Shown here: positions 31,369 to 40,759 of the stretch, in pieces
Layout: each line of letters opens with the position of its first letter
How positions within the stretch are numbered: the stretch's first letter is position 1
From: Planctomycetota bacterium
GTDB taxonomy: Bacteria > Planctomycetota > Phycisphaerae > WQYP01
Assembly (NCBI GenBank): GCA_021808485.1
Contig: JAKBBN010000021.1
Coordinates: forward strand, 1 to 43,553
DNA: 43,553 bases
Direction of reading: 5' to 3'
Made by a program: the position numbers and the translations under genes
Notes under the pieces: model-generated
Seen by the model: the letters and a program-made list of their open reading frames with translations, nothing else
What the model was told of the DNA's origin: nothing
The model's database searches: none

Positions 31369-34300
31369 ATGCGGCGGAATAATAAGAAACAATTGCCTTG
31401 TTCGGAATTACTCAATCGAAGGCAGGTGGCGGGTTTAGGCGTATTGGCGGCCGCTGCCGCCCATCGTCCGCTGCGCAGCGGCAAGGCACGTGCCGTGCCG
31501 CTGCTTACGCCGACACACCTGCGATGTGAATACCGTCAAACGCCGCTGGGAATCGGTGAAAGAAAACCCCGGTTGAGTTGGCAACTGGTGTCGGAGAATC
31601 CGACGGAGCGCGGGCAGGAGCAAACGGCTTATGAAATACTGGTATCGCGCACCCAAGAGGAGATTGCCGCAGATCGCGGCGGATTATGGTCTTCGGGAAA
31701 GGTCGTCTCATCGCAGACGAGCCAGATTGAATACGACGGCAAGCAGCTGAATTCCCGGCAGGAATGCTGGTGGAAAGTCCGCAGCTATAACCACGCCGGG
31801 CAACCCGGTCCGTGGAGCGAGCCGGCCCGATGGACTGTCGGCCTGTTACGGGCGTCGGACTGGACTGCGGATTGGATCGGATTTGACGAATATGAAATCA
31901 ACGGCGTGCGTACTGCCCAGGATGCCCCGCTGATTCGCTTTGACGGATTGAAATGGACACGGGTGCCGCATGGCCTGTGGAAATTCAATAACGTGACATG
32001 GGAATCGGCGCCCGGAACCGCACCGGCAGCTGGCTCGCCAAAAGTCTATTTCCGGCGTCGCTTCCATATACCACCGGGCCGTCCGATTCGCCGCGCGACA
32101 TTTCTCCTGACCTGTGATGACTCGGCGACTATTTATATCAACGGCCATCCGTCCGGGCGGGCGTTTCGCTGGGAACTGGCCACGCTGGCGGATATCACCG
32201 CACACATCACTCCCGGATGGAATACCGGATGTATTGAGATCAGCCAGCAGGATGGCTATCCCCCCAGTGCCCAGGGCCGGATTGTTGTCGAATTCAGTCA
32301 TGGGGAGTTACAAATAATTCCCGTTGACGCAACATGGAAGACGGCATTAACAGCGCCCGGGGAATGGCAAAGCCCCGATTTTGACGACTCGCATTGGCCG
32401 GCGGCCGAGGAGATGAATCAGCCGCTTTGGGGAACGCCGTCGCAGGCCGGATACTCCTATACACCGGCGCGCTATCTTCGTACGGAATTCCGGCTTGATG
32501 AACCGGTGAAACGCGCCACGCTATATGCCACGGCGCTTGGATTGTACACCGTGCGCATCAATGGGCGGCAAGTCGCGGAGGATTTTCTGACGCCGGGTTG
32601 GACGGATTACCATAAGCGCGTCTACTACCAGACCTATGACGTTACCGGCCTTCTGCTTCAGGGGCATAACGCGATAGGGGCGATTCTGGGTGACGGATGG
32701 TTTGCCGGGAATATAGGGTTTTCAGGCCGGCGGCACTACGGCGGGCTTCCCCGGATTGGGCTGCAGCTGGATATAGAACTTGCGGACGGCAGCAGTCATC
32801 GGGTGATCACCGACGAGAAATGGACCGCCGCCTGCGGGCCGCTGCGCTACAACGATATTTATGCCGGCTGCTGCATGGACTCACGGATTGACATCCACGG
32901 CTGGGACCAGCCGGGCTTTAACGCCAAAGGCTGGTCCGCCGCGGCGCTGGGGCTTCGTTCCACTACCGGACCGGCGCCGTTGGATGTGACCACCACCCTG
33001 CGTAAGGCGGTGCGGGACAACATGCTGCTGACAACCGTGTCGAATTCCCTGTTTGGGAAGGACCCGGCGCCCAATTCTCCCAAGGTGCTCAAGATTTGGT
33101 TTGCCATCGGCAGCAAAGACCATGTGGTGGTTGTGCCGGAAAATCAGGAGGTTGCGATCGGCCAGCCCAATAAACAATTGCATATTATCCGCGCCATCTA
33201 CCTTCCCGCCGGCACAAAGGCAACCGGCCCGAATCCGCGGATACAGGCGGCGCCGGCAGACCCCGTGCGGGTTACGCAGACGCTGTCCGCCCGGGCTTTG
33301 ACCGAGCCGCAACCGGGTTTGCACACCTACGACATGGGACAGAATATGGTGGGTTGGGTCCGCATGAAGGTCAGCGGGCAGCCGGGCCAGAAAATCGTGA
33401 TCCGGCATGGCGAAATGAAAAACCCGGATGGAACGATCTATACATCAAATTTACGTGGGGCCATGGCCACGGATATTTATTACCTCAAGGGCGGAGAAGA
33501 GTTGCTTGAACCGATGTTTACCTTTCACGGATTCCGCTATGTGGAAGTCCGCGGCCTGAGCGCATCGCCAAAACTTACGGACTTGGAGGGCGTGGTTATT
33601 CACTCGCACTTCCGGCGCACAGGACATTTCGCGAGTTCCAGCCCGGCTATCAACCAGCTGTACAGCAATATTGTGTGGTCCCAGCGGGGCAATCATGTTT
33701 CAATCCCAACGGACTGTCCGCAACGTGATGAACGCCTGGGCTGGACCGGAGATACACAGTTTTTTATACCAACCGGGGTGATGAATTTTGATGTCTCGGC
33801 ATTTTTCACCAGTTGGCTGGTGACATTGTGCCAGGATTCACAGTCCGCCAATGGATCGTTTGCCGATGTTGCGCCTTCCGTGTGGGGCAACAACGGTGTT
33901 ACCGCATGGGGCGATGCAGCTTTAATCTGCACCCATCAGATATACCGCACGTATGGTGATACACGCATCATCCGGCGGCATTACGCGGCCATGCGGCGGT
34001 ACTTTAAGTATCCGGCCAGCCTGACCCGCAACGGCATTATGACCGCCCAAGGTTTTGGAGACTGGCTGAACATGGGCGGCGGTGCGAGCATGCAGGTAAT
34101 CGGCACGGCCTATTATGCCATGCTCGCCGGCATCATGGCTGAAATGGCTTCCGCCATCGGACAAACTTCCGATGCGCACGGCTTTGCGCAGTTGCATAAG
34201 CAGTTAAAACGGTCCTTTGCCTCCAAACTTATTCTGCCGGACGGCAAAATTGCACAAAGCAGCCAGACCGGCTTCGCACTGGCTTTCACAATGGGGCTTG

Positions 34301-34962
34301 TTCCGGATAATTTGCGCCCGAAAGCGGCGCGGCAGTTTGCGGCGGATATCCAACACCGCGACTGGCATCTGGCGACGGGTTTCATCGGCACGCCGCGATT
34401 ATTGCCTGCATTAAACATCGCCGGGCGGAACGATATCGCCTACAAACTTCTTTTTCAAACATCCATGCCTTCATGGCTTTATCAGGTAAAAACGGGCGGA
34501 TCAACCACCATGTGGGAGCGCTGGAACGGCTGGAGCAAATCGTCCGGCTTTGCCCCGATTACGATGAACTCTTTTAATCATTATGCATTTGGCGCGGTGG
34601 GACAATATCTGTACCGGAACATCGCGGGCATTCAAGACGAGCAACCGGGCTACAGGCGTATCCTGCTTTGTCCCGTACCGGGACGGGGTCTGGCATGGGC
34701 CCGAGGCGAATATGAATCGATCAGCGGGAAAATCGCCTGCGGGTGGAAGTTGCGCCATGGTATATTAACGGTGGATGTGGAAATACCCGTCAATACCACG
34801 GCCCGGATGGTGCTGCCGTCACATACACCCGATCAGGTAACGGAAAGCGGCCGTCCAGTCGATCAGGCCAGCGGAGTACGGCTGCTGGCCAGACACCGGC
34901 AATCGGTGGAAATGGACCTGCAGTCCGGCAGTTACCATTTTCAGACGCACTGGAATTTATAG
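31369..34962 (+). CDS. Exported GH78 alpha-L-rhamnosidase
   Basis: The 1197-residue enzyme should remove terminal rhamnose from plant glycans or glycosides. The N-terminus has a twin-arginine-like NRRQVAGLGVLAAAAA, which suggests Tat export. Next come a fibronectin-type domain (about 50-155), a beta-sandwich region with YFRRRFHIPPG and LTCDDSATIYINGHPSGRAF, the rhamnosidase N-domain with LYATALGLYTVRINGRQVAEDFLTPGWTDY, split about 385-415, then the alpha/alpha barrel. Catalytic signature DCPQRDERLGWTGDTQFF lies near 782-799. A C-terminal domain ends with NTTARMVLPSHTPDQV. An insert of some 60 residues lies near 190-215 before the sandwich. With GH28 it points to rhamnogalacturonan use. GGAG lies 10 bases before ATG 31369. 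Confidence 0.94.
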   Translation: MRRNNKKQLPCSELLNRRQVAGLGVLAAAAAHRPLRSGKARAVPLLTPTHLRCEYRQTPLGIGERKPRLSWQLVSENPTERGQEQTAYEILVSRTQEEIAADRGGLWSSGKVVSSQTSQIEYDGKQLNSRQECWWKVRSYNHAGQPGPWSEPARWTVGLLRASDWTADWIGFDEYEINGVRTAQDAPLIRFDGLKWTRVPHGLWKFNNVTWESAPGTAPAAGSPKVYFRRRFHIPPGRPIRRATFLLTCDDSATIYINGHPSGRAFRWELATLADITAHITPGWNTGCIEISQQDGYPPSAQGRIVVEFSHGELQIIPVDATWKTALTAPGEWQSPDFDDSHWPAAEEMNQPLWGTPSQAGYSYTPARYLRTEFRLDEPVKRATLYATALGLYTVRINGRQVAEDFLTPGWTDYHKRVYYQTYDVTGLLLQGHNAIGAILGDGWFAGNIGFSGRRHYGGLPRIGLQLDIELADGSSHRVITDEKWTAACGPLRYNDIYAGCCMDSRIDIHGWDQPGFNAKGWSAAALGLRSTTGPAPLDVTTTLRKAVRDNMLLTTVSNSLFGKDPAPNSPKVLKIWFAIGSKDHVVVVPENQEVAIGQPNKQLHIIRAIYLPAGTKATGPNPRIQAAPADPVRVTQTLSARALTEPQPGLHTYDMGQNMVGWVRMKVSGQPGQKIVIRHGEMKNPDGTIYTSNLRGAMATDIYYLKGGEELLEPMFTFHGFRYVEVRGLSASPKLTDLEGVVIHSHFRRTGHFASSSPAINQLYSNIVWSQRGNHVSIPTDCPQRDERLGWTGDTQFFIPTGVMNFDVSAFFTSWLVTLCQDSQSANGSFADVAPSVWGNNGVTAWGDAALICTHQIYRTYGDTRIIRRHYAAMRRYFKYPASLTRNGIMTAQGFGDWLNMGGGASMQVIGTAYYAMLAGIMAEMASAIGQTSDAHGFAQLHKQLKRSFASKLILPDGKIAQSSQTGFALAFTMGLVPDNLRPKAARQFAADIQHRDWHLATGFIGTPRLLPALNIAGRNDIAYKLLFQTSMPSWLYQVKTGGSTTMWERWNGWSKSSGFAPITMNSFNHYAFGAVGQYLYRNIAGIQDEQPGYRRILLCPVPGRGLAWARGEYESISGKIACGWKLRHGILTVDVEIPVNTTARMVLPSHTPDQVTESGRPVDQASGVRLLARHRQSVEMDLQSGSYHFQTHWNL

Positions 34963-34978
34963 CAGGCCTGTGGAAACC

Positions 34979-36334
34979 TCAGAGTTCCTTTACCACCAGG
35001 CTGGCCAGTCCGCTGCGTTCCGGCCGTTCCAAGGTTACATGGCCGACAATTTCCGAGGCCTTCAGTTTTTCAATTGTAAAGGACAATCCGTTGGAATTCG
35101 CATCCAGATAGGGATTATCAATCTGCTCCGCGTCGCCGGTAAGGACGATTTTGGTGCCTTCCCCCACGCGACTGGCGATGGTTTTTATTTCGTGCGGAGT
35201 CAGGTTCTGTGCTTCATCCACGATCATAAACTGATGGGGAATACTGCGGCCCCGGATATAGGTTAAGGCCTCAAGCACAACTTTGCCGCCTTCGATCAGT
35301 GCTTTGAGCTTGGCCTCGGTATTGGCGCTTTCCGCACTGTGAACGCGACGATCGGCCAGCAGAAACTCCAGATTGTCAAAGATTGGCTGCATCCACGCGG
35401 CCATTTTCTCATCCTTGCTGCCGGGCAAAAAGCCGATATCACGGCCTAAAGGCATAATCGGCCGGGCGACCAACAGCCGTTCATAGCGCTGTTCATTAAA
35501 ACATTTCGTCATGCCGGCGGCCAAGGCCAGCAGAGTTTTCCCGGTGCCGGCGGTGCCCATGAGCGTCACCATCTGAATGTCATCATCCAGAAGCAGGTCC
35601 AGCGCCATGATCTGCTGCAAATTGCGCGGCAAGATGCCGAAACAGGCTTTTTTTGTCCGTGTCAGCGGAAGCGCCGCATGGAGGGAGGCGACATAACGGC
35701 CCAGTCCGGTCTGGCTCTGGTCGGCGTTGTTCTTCAGCAGGACGTATTCGTTGGGAAACAGGGGCGGATCGAGCGCGGCGAGAACCGGGTCCGTAGAATC
35801 CAGCCGTTTGGCGGCATACAGCCGGTCGATCGCCGCCCCATCGGTGACGATTTCCCGGCAGCCGGAATAGAGTGTTTCATAGTCCACCTTCTGGGATTCA
35901 AAATCCTGTGTATCAATGCCGAGGGCATCGGATTTAATTCGCGCATTGATATCTTTACTGATAAAAATGACATGTTTCCCGGCTTGTTTAAGCCGCCAGG
36001 CGGATGCGATGATCCGGTTGTCCGGCACGGATTCGTTGAGTCCAGGAACATGGGTTGCTTCCATGTCCACCCGAATACAGCCATTGTGCCCATTCCATTG
36101 TACGCCGTCGGCCAAATGGCCTTTTTCACGGAGCTGGTCAAGATGACGAATGACCATCCGGGCGTTGCGGCCGACATCGTTGGAGTCCTTCTTGAACTTA
36201 TCCAGTTCCTCAAGGACATCAAAGGGGATGACCACCTGATTGTCATCAAAGGAAAACAATGAGTTTGGGTTGTGAAGCAGAACACTGGTATCAAGTACAA
36301 AATACTTCGCGGTCGATTTGGCTGCTGCCATCAC
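34979..36334 (-). CDS. PIN-PhoH family ATPase (PhoH2-like)
   Basis: The protein joins an N-terminal PIN nuclease domain (FVLDTSVLLHNPNS, then FDVLEELDKFK and a later TGNR-like acid cluster) to a C-terminal PhoH ATPase. Walker A GTAGTGKT lies near residues 258-266 and Walker B FMIVDEAQN near 370. PhoH2 proteins are thought to act on RNA; the substrate is not certain. Length 451 is normal for this fusion. ATG 36334 (or 36331) opens MMAAAKST. It is convergent with GH78; 16 bases separate the stops. Confidence 0.93.
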   Translation of the reverse strand: MMAAAKSTAKYFVLDTSVLLHNPNSLFSFDDNQVVIPFDVLEELDKFKKDSNDVGRNARMVIRHLDQLREKGHLADGVQWNGHNGCIRVDMEATHVPGLNESVPDNRIIASAWRLKQAGKHVIFISKDINARIKSDALGIDTQDFESQKVDYETLYSGCREIVTDGAAIDRLYAAKRLDSTDPVLAALDPPLFPNEYVLLKNNADQSQTGLGRYVASLHAALPLTRTKKACFGILPRNLQQIMALDLLLDDDIQMVTLMGTAGTGKTLLALAAGMTKCFNEQRYERLLVARPIMPLGRDIGFLPGSKDEKMAAWMQPIFDNLEFLLADRRVHSAESANTEAKLKALIEGGKVVLEALTYIRGRSIPHQFMIVDEAQNLTPHEIKTIASRVGEGTKIVLTGDAEQIDNPYLDANSNGLSFTIEKLKASEIVGHVTLERPERSGLASLVVKEL

Positions 36335-36880
36335 TGCGTTTACCTCTGGCCGCCGTCAAACTAACTACCGGGCCGTACGGCACACCCGGAACACCAGCCT
36401 TGCGGCTGGCCTGTTAATGCCGGTCCATACTGCATCACCAATCGCATCGGCAGATGGATCGCATCGTTTGTATTATCGACAATATCCTGCCTCGAGCGTC
36501 AAGGCAACGGTCCGGCTGAAGGCCGACCAAATCAATTCGTTAAGGAAGTGCTAAAATTATCGCAATATTGAATGATGGTGCATACAATCGGCTTTCCGGT
36601 AGGTTTTCCGGGTTTCATTAGGCGGCCGAAGCGGCCGTTTTGGCAGCCGCCCGAAGCGGGGACCTTGGCGCATCGGCAATTCCGGGGTGCGAATACCGTG
36701 CTCCGGCGGCAAAAACTTTGCGCTCCACAGCCGCGGCGCAGTGCATTTGCCTTCCCGGTTCAGGAAATTATAATTCAAAAAGCTTCCGGTCAATATGGAC
36801 ATCCGGACGAATAGAGAAAGCGACCAATCTTGTTCAGGCTTTATGTCCGATCCCGGCCGATCGGCGAATCATATGAAGAA
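36335..36880. other. Gap upstream of PhoH gene
   Basis: No well-supported gene lies here. Two short hairpins are seen: CCAGCC-TTGC-GGCTGG (36394-36409), in the PhoH leader about 60 bases upstream of its start, and CGGCCG-AAG-CGGCCG followed by TTTT (36623-36641), a weak terminator-like structure. Readings in several frames lack convincing starts or family motifs. Confidence 0.4.
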
Positions 36881-37057
36881 ATGCGCCATCGCATGATAGA
36901 TGAGACATGCCGATTCCTGGAGTGGGGTCTGGCCAACCCGGAGGCGGCTGTTCGAATACCCGTGCATCCGGTTGGAGATGATAACTTTTCCCCGGCTGTC
37001 CGGACCCTTTTCTGGCAGTTTATTTTTCGCGAGGATTTTGGTCCACCCGGCCTGTAG
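36881..37057 (+). CDS. Small hypothetical protein
   Basis: The 58-residue reading MRHRMIDETCRFLEWGL... has a protein-like composition (LANPEAAVRIPVHPVG, then FSPAVRTLFWQF) and codes in a good frame. I think it may be a real soluble small protein, but I do not recognise a family and no ribosome-binding site is obvious. An upstream TTG at 36830 would give 75 residues. It lies 60 bases before the membrane-protein gene on the same strand. Confidence 0.45.
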   Translation: MRHRMIDETCRFLEWGLANPEAAVRIPVHPVGDDNFSPAVRTLFWQFIFREDFGPPGL

Positions 37058-37117
37058 GCCCCGGCAGTTTCGTATTGATGGCGGAAATCGGGTTGGCGAA
37101 ATATCACAGGAGTTCAC

Positions 37118-37732
37118 ATGGCAGTGGTGGCAACAATCAGCTCTTGGGAAAAGAAGCGGCCCCTGCTGCTGGCCACACTTGTGCTCGCGGCGGCGGCCTG
37201 GCTGGCCTGGGATGGCTGGTTAAACTGGCCCGCCCAGGACAATCAGATAGTCAAGAAAATGCTGGTCTCGCATGACGTCTCCACCGCCGGGAAGAAGTTG
37301 CTGCGGACATGGCCGGGGTGGCAGGCGGCCTCCGCGAATCAGCGCCTCGAATTTGACCGTTTTGTTCACCGCTCCAATTTTTCAGGCTGGCACAGCGTAA
37401 CGGATATTAAAAACCAGCGTTGGATTTTTCTGGTGATGGTATGCGTAGGCATCGGCAGTCTTTTCTGGTTCAGCCGGGTGCGGGGACGCAAACTTTCCGC
37501 CGATGAAAGCGGCCTGCTGCTTGCGGACAACACCCGGATCGACTGGTCTCAGATCACGATCATTGACAATCGCAGGTGGACGAGCCACGGTATTGTAACG
37601 TTAACCTACACCACAGCCGGCAACGAAACACGCCATACGAAAATGGACGGCGTTATCTATGAAAATATCGGTCCGCTGCTCAATGAAGTCGCCGCGCGGG
37701 CAAAGAGCGCAAAAATGGTTCCCCCGCCCTGA
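37118..37732 (+). CDS. Hypothetical two-helix membrane protein
   Basis: I do not recognise a family. Residues 14-34 form a membrane helix (LLLATLVLAAAAWLAW), followed by a soluble loop of about 65 residues with LEFDRFVHRSNFSGWHS, a second helix at about 101-119 (WIFLVMVCVGIGSLFWF), and a C-terminal beta-rich domain with DNTRIDWSQITIIDNRRWTSHG and a Pro-rich end. This layout suggests a membrane-anchored cytoplasmic domain. AGGAG lies 6 bases before ATG 37118. Confidence 0.7.
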   Translation: MAVVATISSWEKKRPLLLATLVLAAAAWLAWDGWLNWPAQDNQIVKKMLVSHDVSTAGKKLLRTWPGWQAASANQRLEFDRFVHRSNFSGWHSVTDIKNQRWIFLVMVCVGIGSLFWFSRVRGRKLSADESGLLLADNTRIDWSQITIIDNRRWTSHGIVTLTYTTAGNETRHTKMDGVIYENIGPLLNEVAARAKSAKMVPPP

Positions 37733-37854
37733 CGCCTGCAGCCAGCAGTCGTAAACAGCGGAATTATCGGCCGCAGACGCCGATATGGCCCGCCTCTAAC
37801 CGGCCGGGCCGGGATGTCCGCGGATGTAAACCGGATGCACGGGAGCCTTTTATC

Positions 37855-37883
37855 TTGACGGGTTAAAACCTCAATTACATAAT
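37855..37883 (+). promoter_or_regulatory. Sigma-70-type promoter of HU gene
   Basis: TTGACG (37855-37860), 17 bases, then CATAAT (37878-37883). The start would fall near 37890, so the shared motif at 37894-37948 lies at the very 5' end of the message, about 75 bases before the HU ATG. Confidence 0.65.
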
Positions 37884-37893
37884 GCCCATCTAA

Positions 37894-37948
37894 TGCTTGC
37901 CGGTGAAAGTCCGCCGCAAGGCTGATACTGTTGAGCACTTGAATTAAC
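37894..37948 (+). other. Leader motif shared with the M48 gene, copy B
   Basis: Begins CTTGCCGGTGAAAGTCCGC, then CGCAAGGCTGA and after a variable part TTGAATTAACC. CTTGC/GCAAG and CGG/CCG can pair around loop TGAAAGT. Copy A is at 22290-22345. The positional match to the start of the transcript suggests an RNA element. Confidence 0.45.
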
Positions 37949-37964
37949 CGGGGGATGCGCACCC

Positions 37965-38294
37965 ATGAGCACGATCACAAAAAAAGAACTGATTGAATCA
38001 GTGGCTGATAAAATCAACGCACCACGCAGCGATGTAAAGCGGATAGTGCAGGCTTTTCTGGATGAGGTGATCAACGAGCTGGGCCGGAACAATCGCCTGG
38101 AATTTCGCGATTTCGGCGTTTTTCAATGTCGGTCCCGCGCCGCACGTATCGCCCAAAATCCAAAGACTTTGGACCGCGTTCCCGTGCCGAGCAGGCGGAA
38201 GGTTCTGTTTAAGGCGGGCCGACTTATGAAAGAGCGGATCAACGCCTCCCCGGTTGAGGCCAGTCCCAACCCTTCGCCAATGCCCGGCAAGTAA
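37965..38294 (+). CDS. HU/IHF-family DNA-binding protein
   Basis: The 109-residue protein is a small nucleoid protein that bends or wraps DNA. It opens with the helix ITKKELIESVADKINA, continues with the FLDEVINELGRNNRLEFRDFGVFQ body, and has the DNA-contacting beta arm with NPKTLDRVPVPSRRKVLFKAGR. The tail after LMKERI is short and rich in Ser/Pro, unlike plain HU, which usually ends at about 90 residues. GGGGGA lies about 10 bases before ATG 37965. A strong promoter lies at 37855-37883. It faces tatD. Confidence 0.93.
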   Translation: MSTITKKELIESVADKINAPRSDVKRIVQAFLDEVINELGRNNRLEFRDFGVFQCRSRAARIAQNPKTLDRVPVPSRRKVLFKAGRLMKERINASPVEASPNPSPMPGK

Positions 38295-38344
38295 AACCGG
38301 GCTTAAAAATAATCCCCGGCAATTCCGCGGTGAGAACGCCGCAT

Positions 38345-39121
38345 CTATTGGAGCAGCGACGGGCCAAAAAAGCAGGCCGCATTTGCCGTCGTGATGCGCT
38401 CCACCATATCCACCGAAATCCCTCTTTCGACAGCGATTTGTTCAGCGACATGAACCACATGAGCCGGTTCATTTATTCTTATCTTGCGCACAGGCTGCGG
38501 GCTTAGATATGGAGAATCGGTTTCAACGAGAAAACGATCCTCGGGAGCCATTCGGGCAGCCTGACGGACAAAGGGAGCGTTCTTATAAGTCACGATGCCC
38601 GTAAAGCCCAAATAAGCGCCAAGAGCAATCCACTGCCGAGCCTCTTCCTGAGTGCCGGTAAAGCAATGCACAACAAATTTTAAATGTTGATAATTGGTCA
38701 TTATTTCCAGTGCGTCGGCGTGCGCATCGCGAACATGTAGAACAACCGGCTTGCCGCACTCGCCGGCAAGGTCCAGTTGCGCCCGAAAAACGCGCTTCTG
38801 CAAGTCCACCGGGGCTGAATTTCCATGATAATCCAGCCCGCACTCCCCCACCGCCAGAAGCCGGGGAAGGTTCATTACGGAACGGCGGAGCTCATCCATA
38901 TTTTCCAATGTAATTTCCGCCGCGTGGTGAGGGTGATAGCCTAACGCCAAAAATACCTCGGATCGCCGGAGCACAAGCGCGTCGGCCAGCCGGTGATCCG
39001 CCGGATGTGTGCCGATGGTTATCATCCGTTCCACGCCTGCGGCAACGGCCCGGGAAATCGCCTCGTCCTGTATTTCCCGAAGTCCGTCATAAGTCAAATG
39101 GCAGTGCGTATCGATTAACAT
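38345..39121 (-). CDS. tatD: TatD-family metal-dependent deoxyribonuclease
   Basis: The 258-residue TIM-barrel hydrolase has the family metal ligands: DTHCHL (His6, His8), GECGLDYHG, VLHVRDAHAD, VHCFTG and ETDSPYLSPQP. TatD enzymes act on DNA ends and are thought to help in DNA repair or clearing. Length and motif order are normal. It starts MLIDTHCHLTYDG at ATG 39121. An upstream gene on the same strand is uncertain (39144-39404). Confidence 0.93.
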   Translation of the reverse strand: MLIDTHCHLTYDGLREIQDEAISRAVAAGVERMITIGTHPADHRLADALVLRRSEVFLALGYHPHHAAEITLENMDELRRSVMNLPRLLAVGECGLDYHGNSAPVDLQKRVFRAQLDLAGECGKPVVLHVRDAHADALEIMTNYQHLKFVVHCFTGTQEEARQWIALGAYLGFTGIVTYKNAPFVRQAARMAPEDRFLVETDSPYLSPQPVRKIRINEPAHVVHVAEQIAVERGISVDMVERITTANAACFFGPSLLQ

Positions 39122-39143
39122 GCGGCAATTTTAGCCGTATTGA

Positions 39144-39338
39144 TCAGGCATTCCAACAGACCGGACGCGGGACTTCCGGGTCGATATTTACATTTTGCTT
39201 ACGCCAAGCTTGCAGATTCTTACCCCATTCTTTGTAGAATTTTTTCATCCAGGTCACATGGCGCTGGCGCATCCGGGCTAAATTAGCTCCATCAACATTC
39301 GGCCTGTCGGCAGGTCGGTGTTCGATGATATTCGACAT
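39144..39338 (-). CDS. Uncertain small ORF upstream of tatD
   Basis: The reading is about 64 residues from an ATG near 39338; it can extend to 39404, where it runs into a terminator stem. Residues such as TWMKKFYKEWGKNLQAWRK and the end VPRPVCWNA look protein-like but match no family I recognise. The stop lies 22 bases upstream of the tatD start. It may be a decayed gene fragment. Confidence 0.25.
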   Translation of the reverse strand: MSNIIEHRPADRPNVDGANLARMRQRHVTWMKKFYKEWGKNLQAWRKQNVNIDPEVPRPVCWNA

Positions 39339-39399
39339 CCCGCAGTTGGCGGATTGGCGATTATCCAAACCTTTCACTTGCACCACATCTTTCCCGCCA

Positions 39400-39436
39400 G
39401 GCAACTGCCGGTCCGCTACCGGCGGTTGCCTTTTTT
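39400..39436 (+). terminator. Strong intrinsic terminator with no gene before it
   Basis: GGCAAC-T-GCCGG (39400-39411) pairs with CCGGC-G-GTTGCC (39419-39430): 12 pairs including one G-U, loop of 7, then T6 (39431-39436). It reads on the plus strand, yet the nearest plus gene ends at 38294. The remaining bases of the 440-base gap between tatD and the HAD gene show no clear gene; an RNA transcript ending here is possible. Confidence 0.75.
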
Positions 39437-39561
39437 ATTGTTTTGGATAAGCGCCACCGAGATGGATTGCCCCCGCAACGAAGCCGCCTGGGTAGCAGTG
39501 GACCGGTGAAATGCAAACTTATGAATCGGCAGCTACTGTGGATCGGCCGTGATGGACCGGT

Positions 39562-40545
39562 TTAATCCGTATTAAGCACATACTTTTCGAGGGCCACGGC
39601 CACGCCGTCTTCGGAATTGGACGGCACCACATTACCCACCGCATTTCGCAGGTGTTCCGGTGCGTTGGCCATGGCCACGCCGGTTCCCGCCCACTGGAGC
39701 ATGGGAAGGTCATTAGCGCTATCCCCGATGGCAAGGACCTGCCGGCTTGAAATGCCATAGGCGTCAGCCAGAAAGCTCAGCGCGCTGGCCTTGGTAATAT
39801 CCGGCGCCACAATCTGCAGCAGGCGGGACTCGCTGTGGATAACGTTCACGCGGTCGTGAAAGCGGCTGGGCAGCAAATAATTCAGTTCATCTATAATGGA
39901 CGGCTTGCCATGTAGGAAAAGACGCGTGACCGGCACCCGCAGAAAAGCCTCCATTGAAGCAATAACATCCGGTGAGAAGGACCGCCCCGGCGGAATTGAA
40001 TCCAACGGTACAATACCAAAGTGATCGCTGTAAAGACGATCAATAATTTCCACACTCGGAATGACATCCCGGCAGCGGCGGCGGGCAAACCCGATGATTC
40101 GCCGCACCAGCGCGTGGTCCAGGCTGGCGTGGCGCAATACACATTGACGCCTCTCATCCCAGACCAACGCGCCGTTGTGTGACACGATCGGCGTTTCCAG
40201 CTTCAAGGCGCGATGATAGAAACGCACGGATCGCGGCGGCCGAGCCGTGGCGATCACGACTTGAATACCACGTTTAATTGTTTCATGAACGGCCCGGTGA
40301 ACCCGTGCCGTGACGGACTCCCGGGGATTCAACAATGTTCCATCCATATCCAGCGCCACCATGCGCACCGGCTCGCGGCATTGCCGGACAGCGGACAACC
40401 GCGAGGCAAAATCAGTTGTCGCCTGGGCTATGACCGGCGTTGGACCGCTAATCACAGCTTCATCGGTGAGCGATACTTCCCCGCGCTCGCGTGATGTCAG
40501 TTGCGACCAATGACGGAAGGACTCAAACATTTCGCTGACGGACAT
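39562..40545 (-). CDS. HAD-superfamily Cof-type phosphatase
   Basis: The enzyme has the HAD nucleophile motif MVALDMDGTLLNPRESVT (from about residue 62), the Thr/Ser motif VVIATARPPRSV, SHNGALVWD (the Cof cap start), and the C-terminal acidic motif VLAIGDSANDLPML. Cof-type HADs dephosphorylate sugar phosphates, vitamin or flavin intermediates; the substrate is not readable. It carries about 60 extra N-terminal residues rich in Arg and Glu. The ATG at 40545 is used, but a later start just before MVALDMDG is possible. It is alone on its strand. Confidence 0.88.
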   Translation of the reverse strand: MSVSEMFESFRHWSQLTSRERGEVSLTDEAVISGPTPVIAQATTDFASRLSAVRQCREPVRMVALDMDGTLLNPRESVTARVHRAVHETIKRGIQVVIATARPPRSVRFYHRALKLETPIVSHNGALVWDERRQCVLRHASLDHALVRRIIGFARRRCRDVIPSVEIIDRLYSDHFGIVPLDSIPPGRSFSPDVIASMEAFLRVPVTRLFLHGKPSIIDELNYLLPSRFHDRVNVIHSESRLLQIVAPDITKASALSFLADAYGISSRQVLAIGDSANDLPMLQWAGTGVAMANAPEHLRNAVGNVVPSNSEDGVAVALEKYVLNTD

Positions 40546-40759
40546 AATTCATGCCACCCGCAAAAGAACACCGAAACTAAATCAAACACACCTCCCTACC
40601 GAGATGCCGCCGAACGGCAGATACCTGCACTATCGGCCGATTCCGAAAACGTGGATGAGTGTGAATATCGATTTTCAGCTCATCCGCACGCGGGCGGAAC
40701 TGTATCTCCACCGAGGGCGTATGGTCGCAACAATTATAGGCCTTCAGTCGTTGCGTGGT

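Noticed and set aside
36557-36802. Minus-strand reading of 81 residues upstream of PhoH
   Set aside because: No recognised motif, no clear start signal, and it spans a terminator-like hairpin.
37600-37960. tRNA or other stable RNA in the gap before HU
   Set aside because: No cloverleaf or TTCRANY arm was found here or elsewhere in the window.
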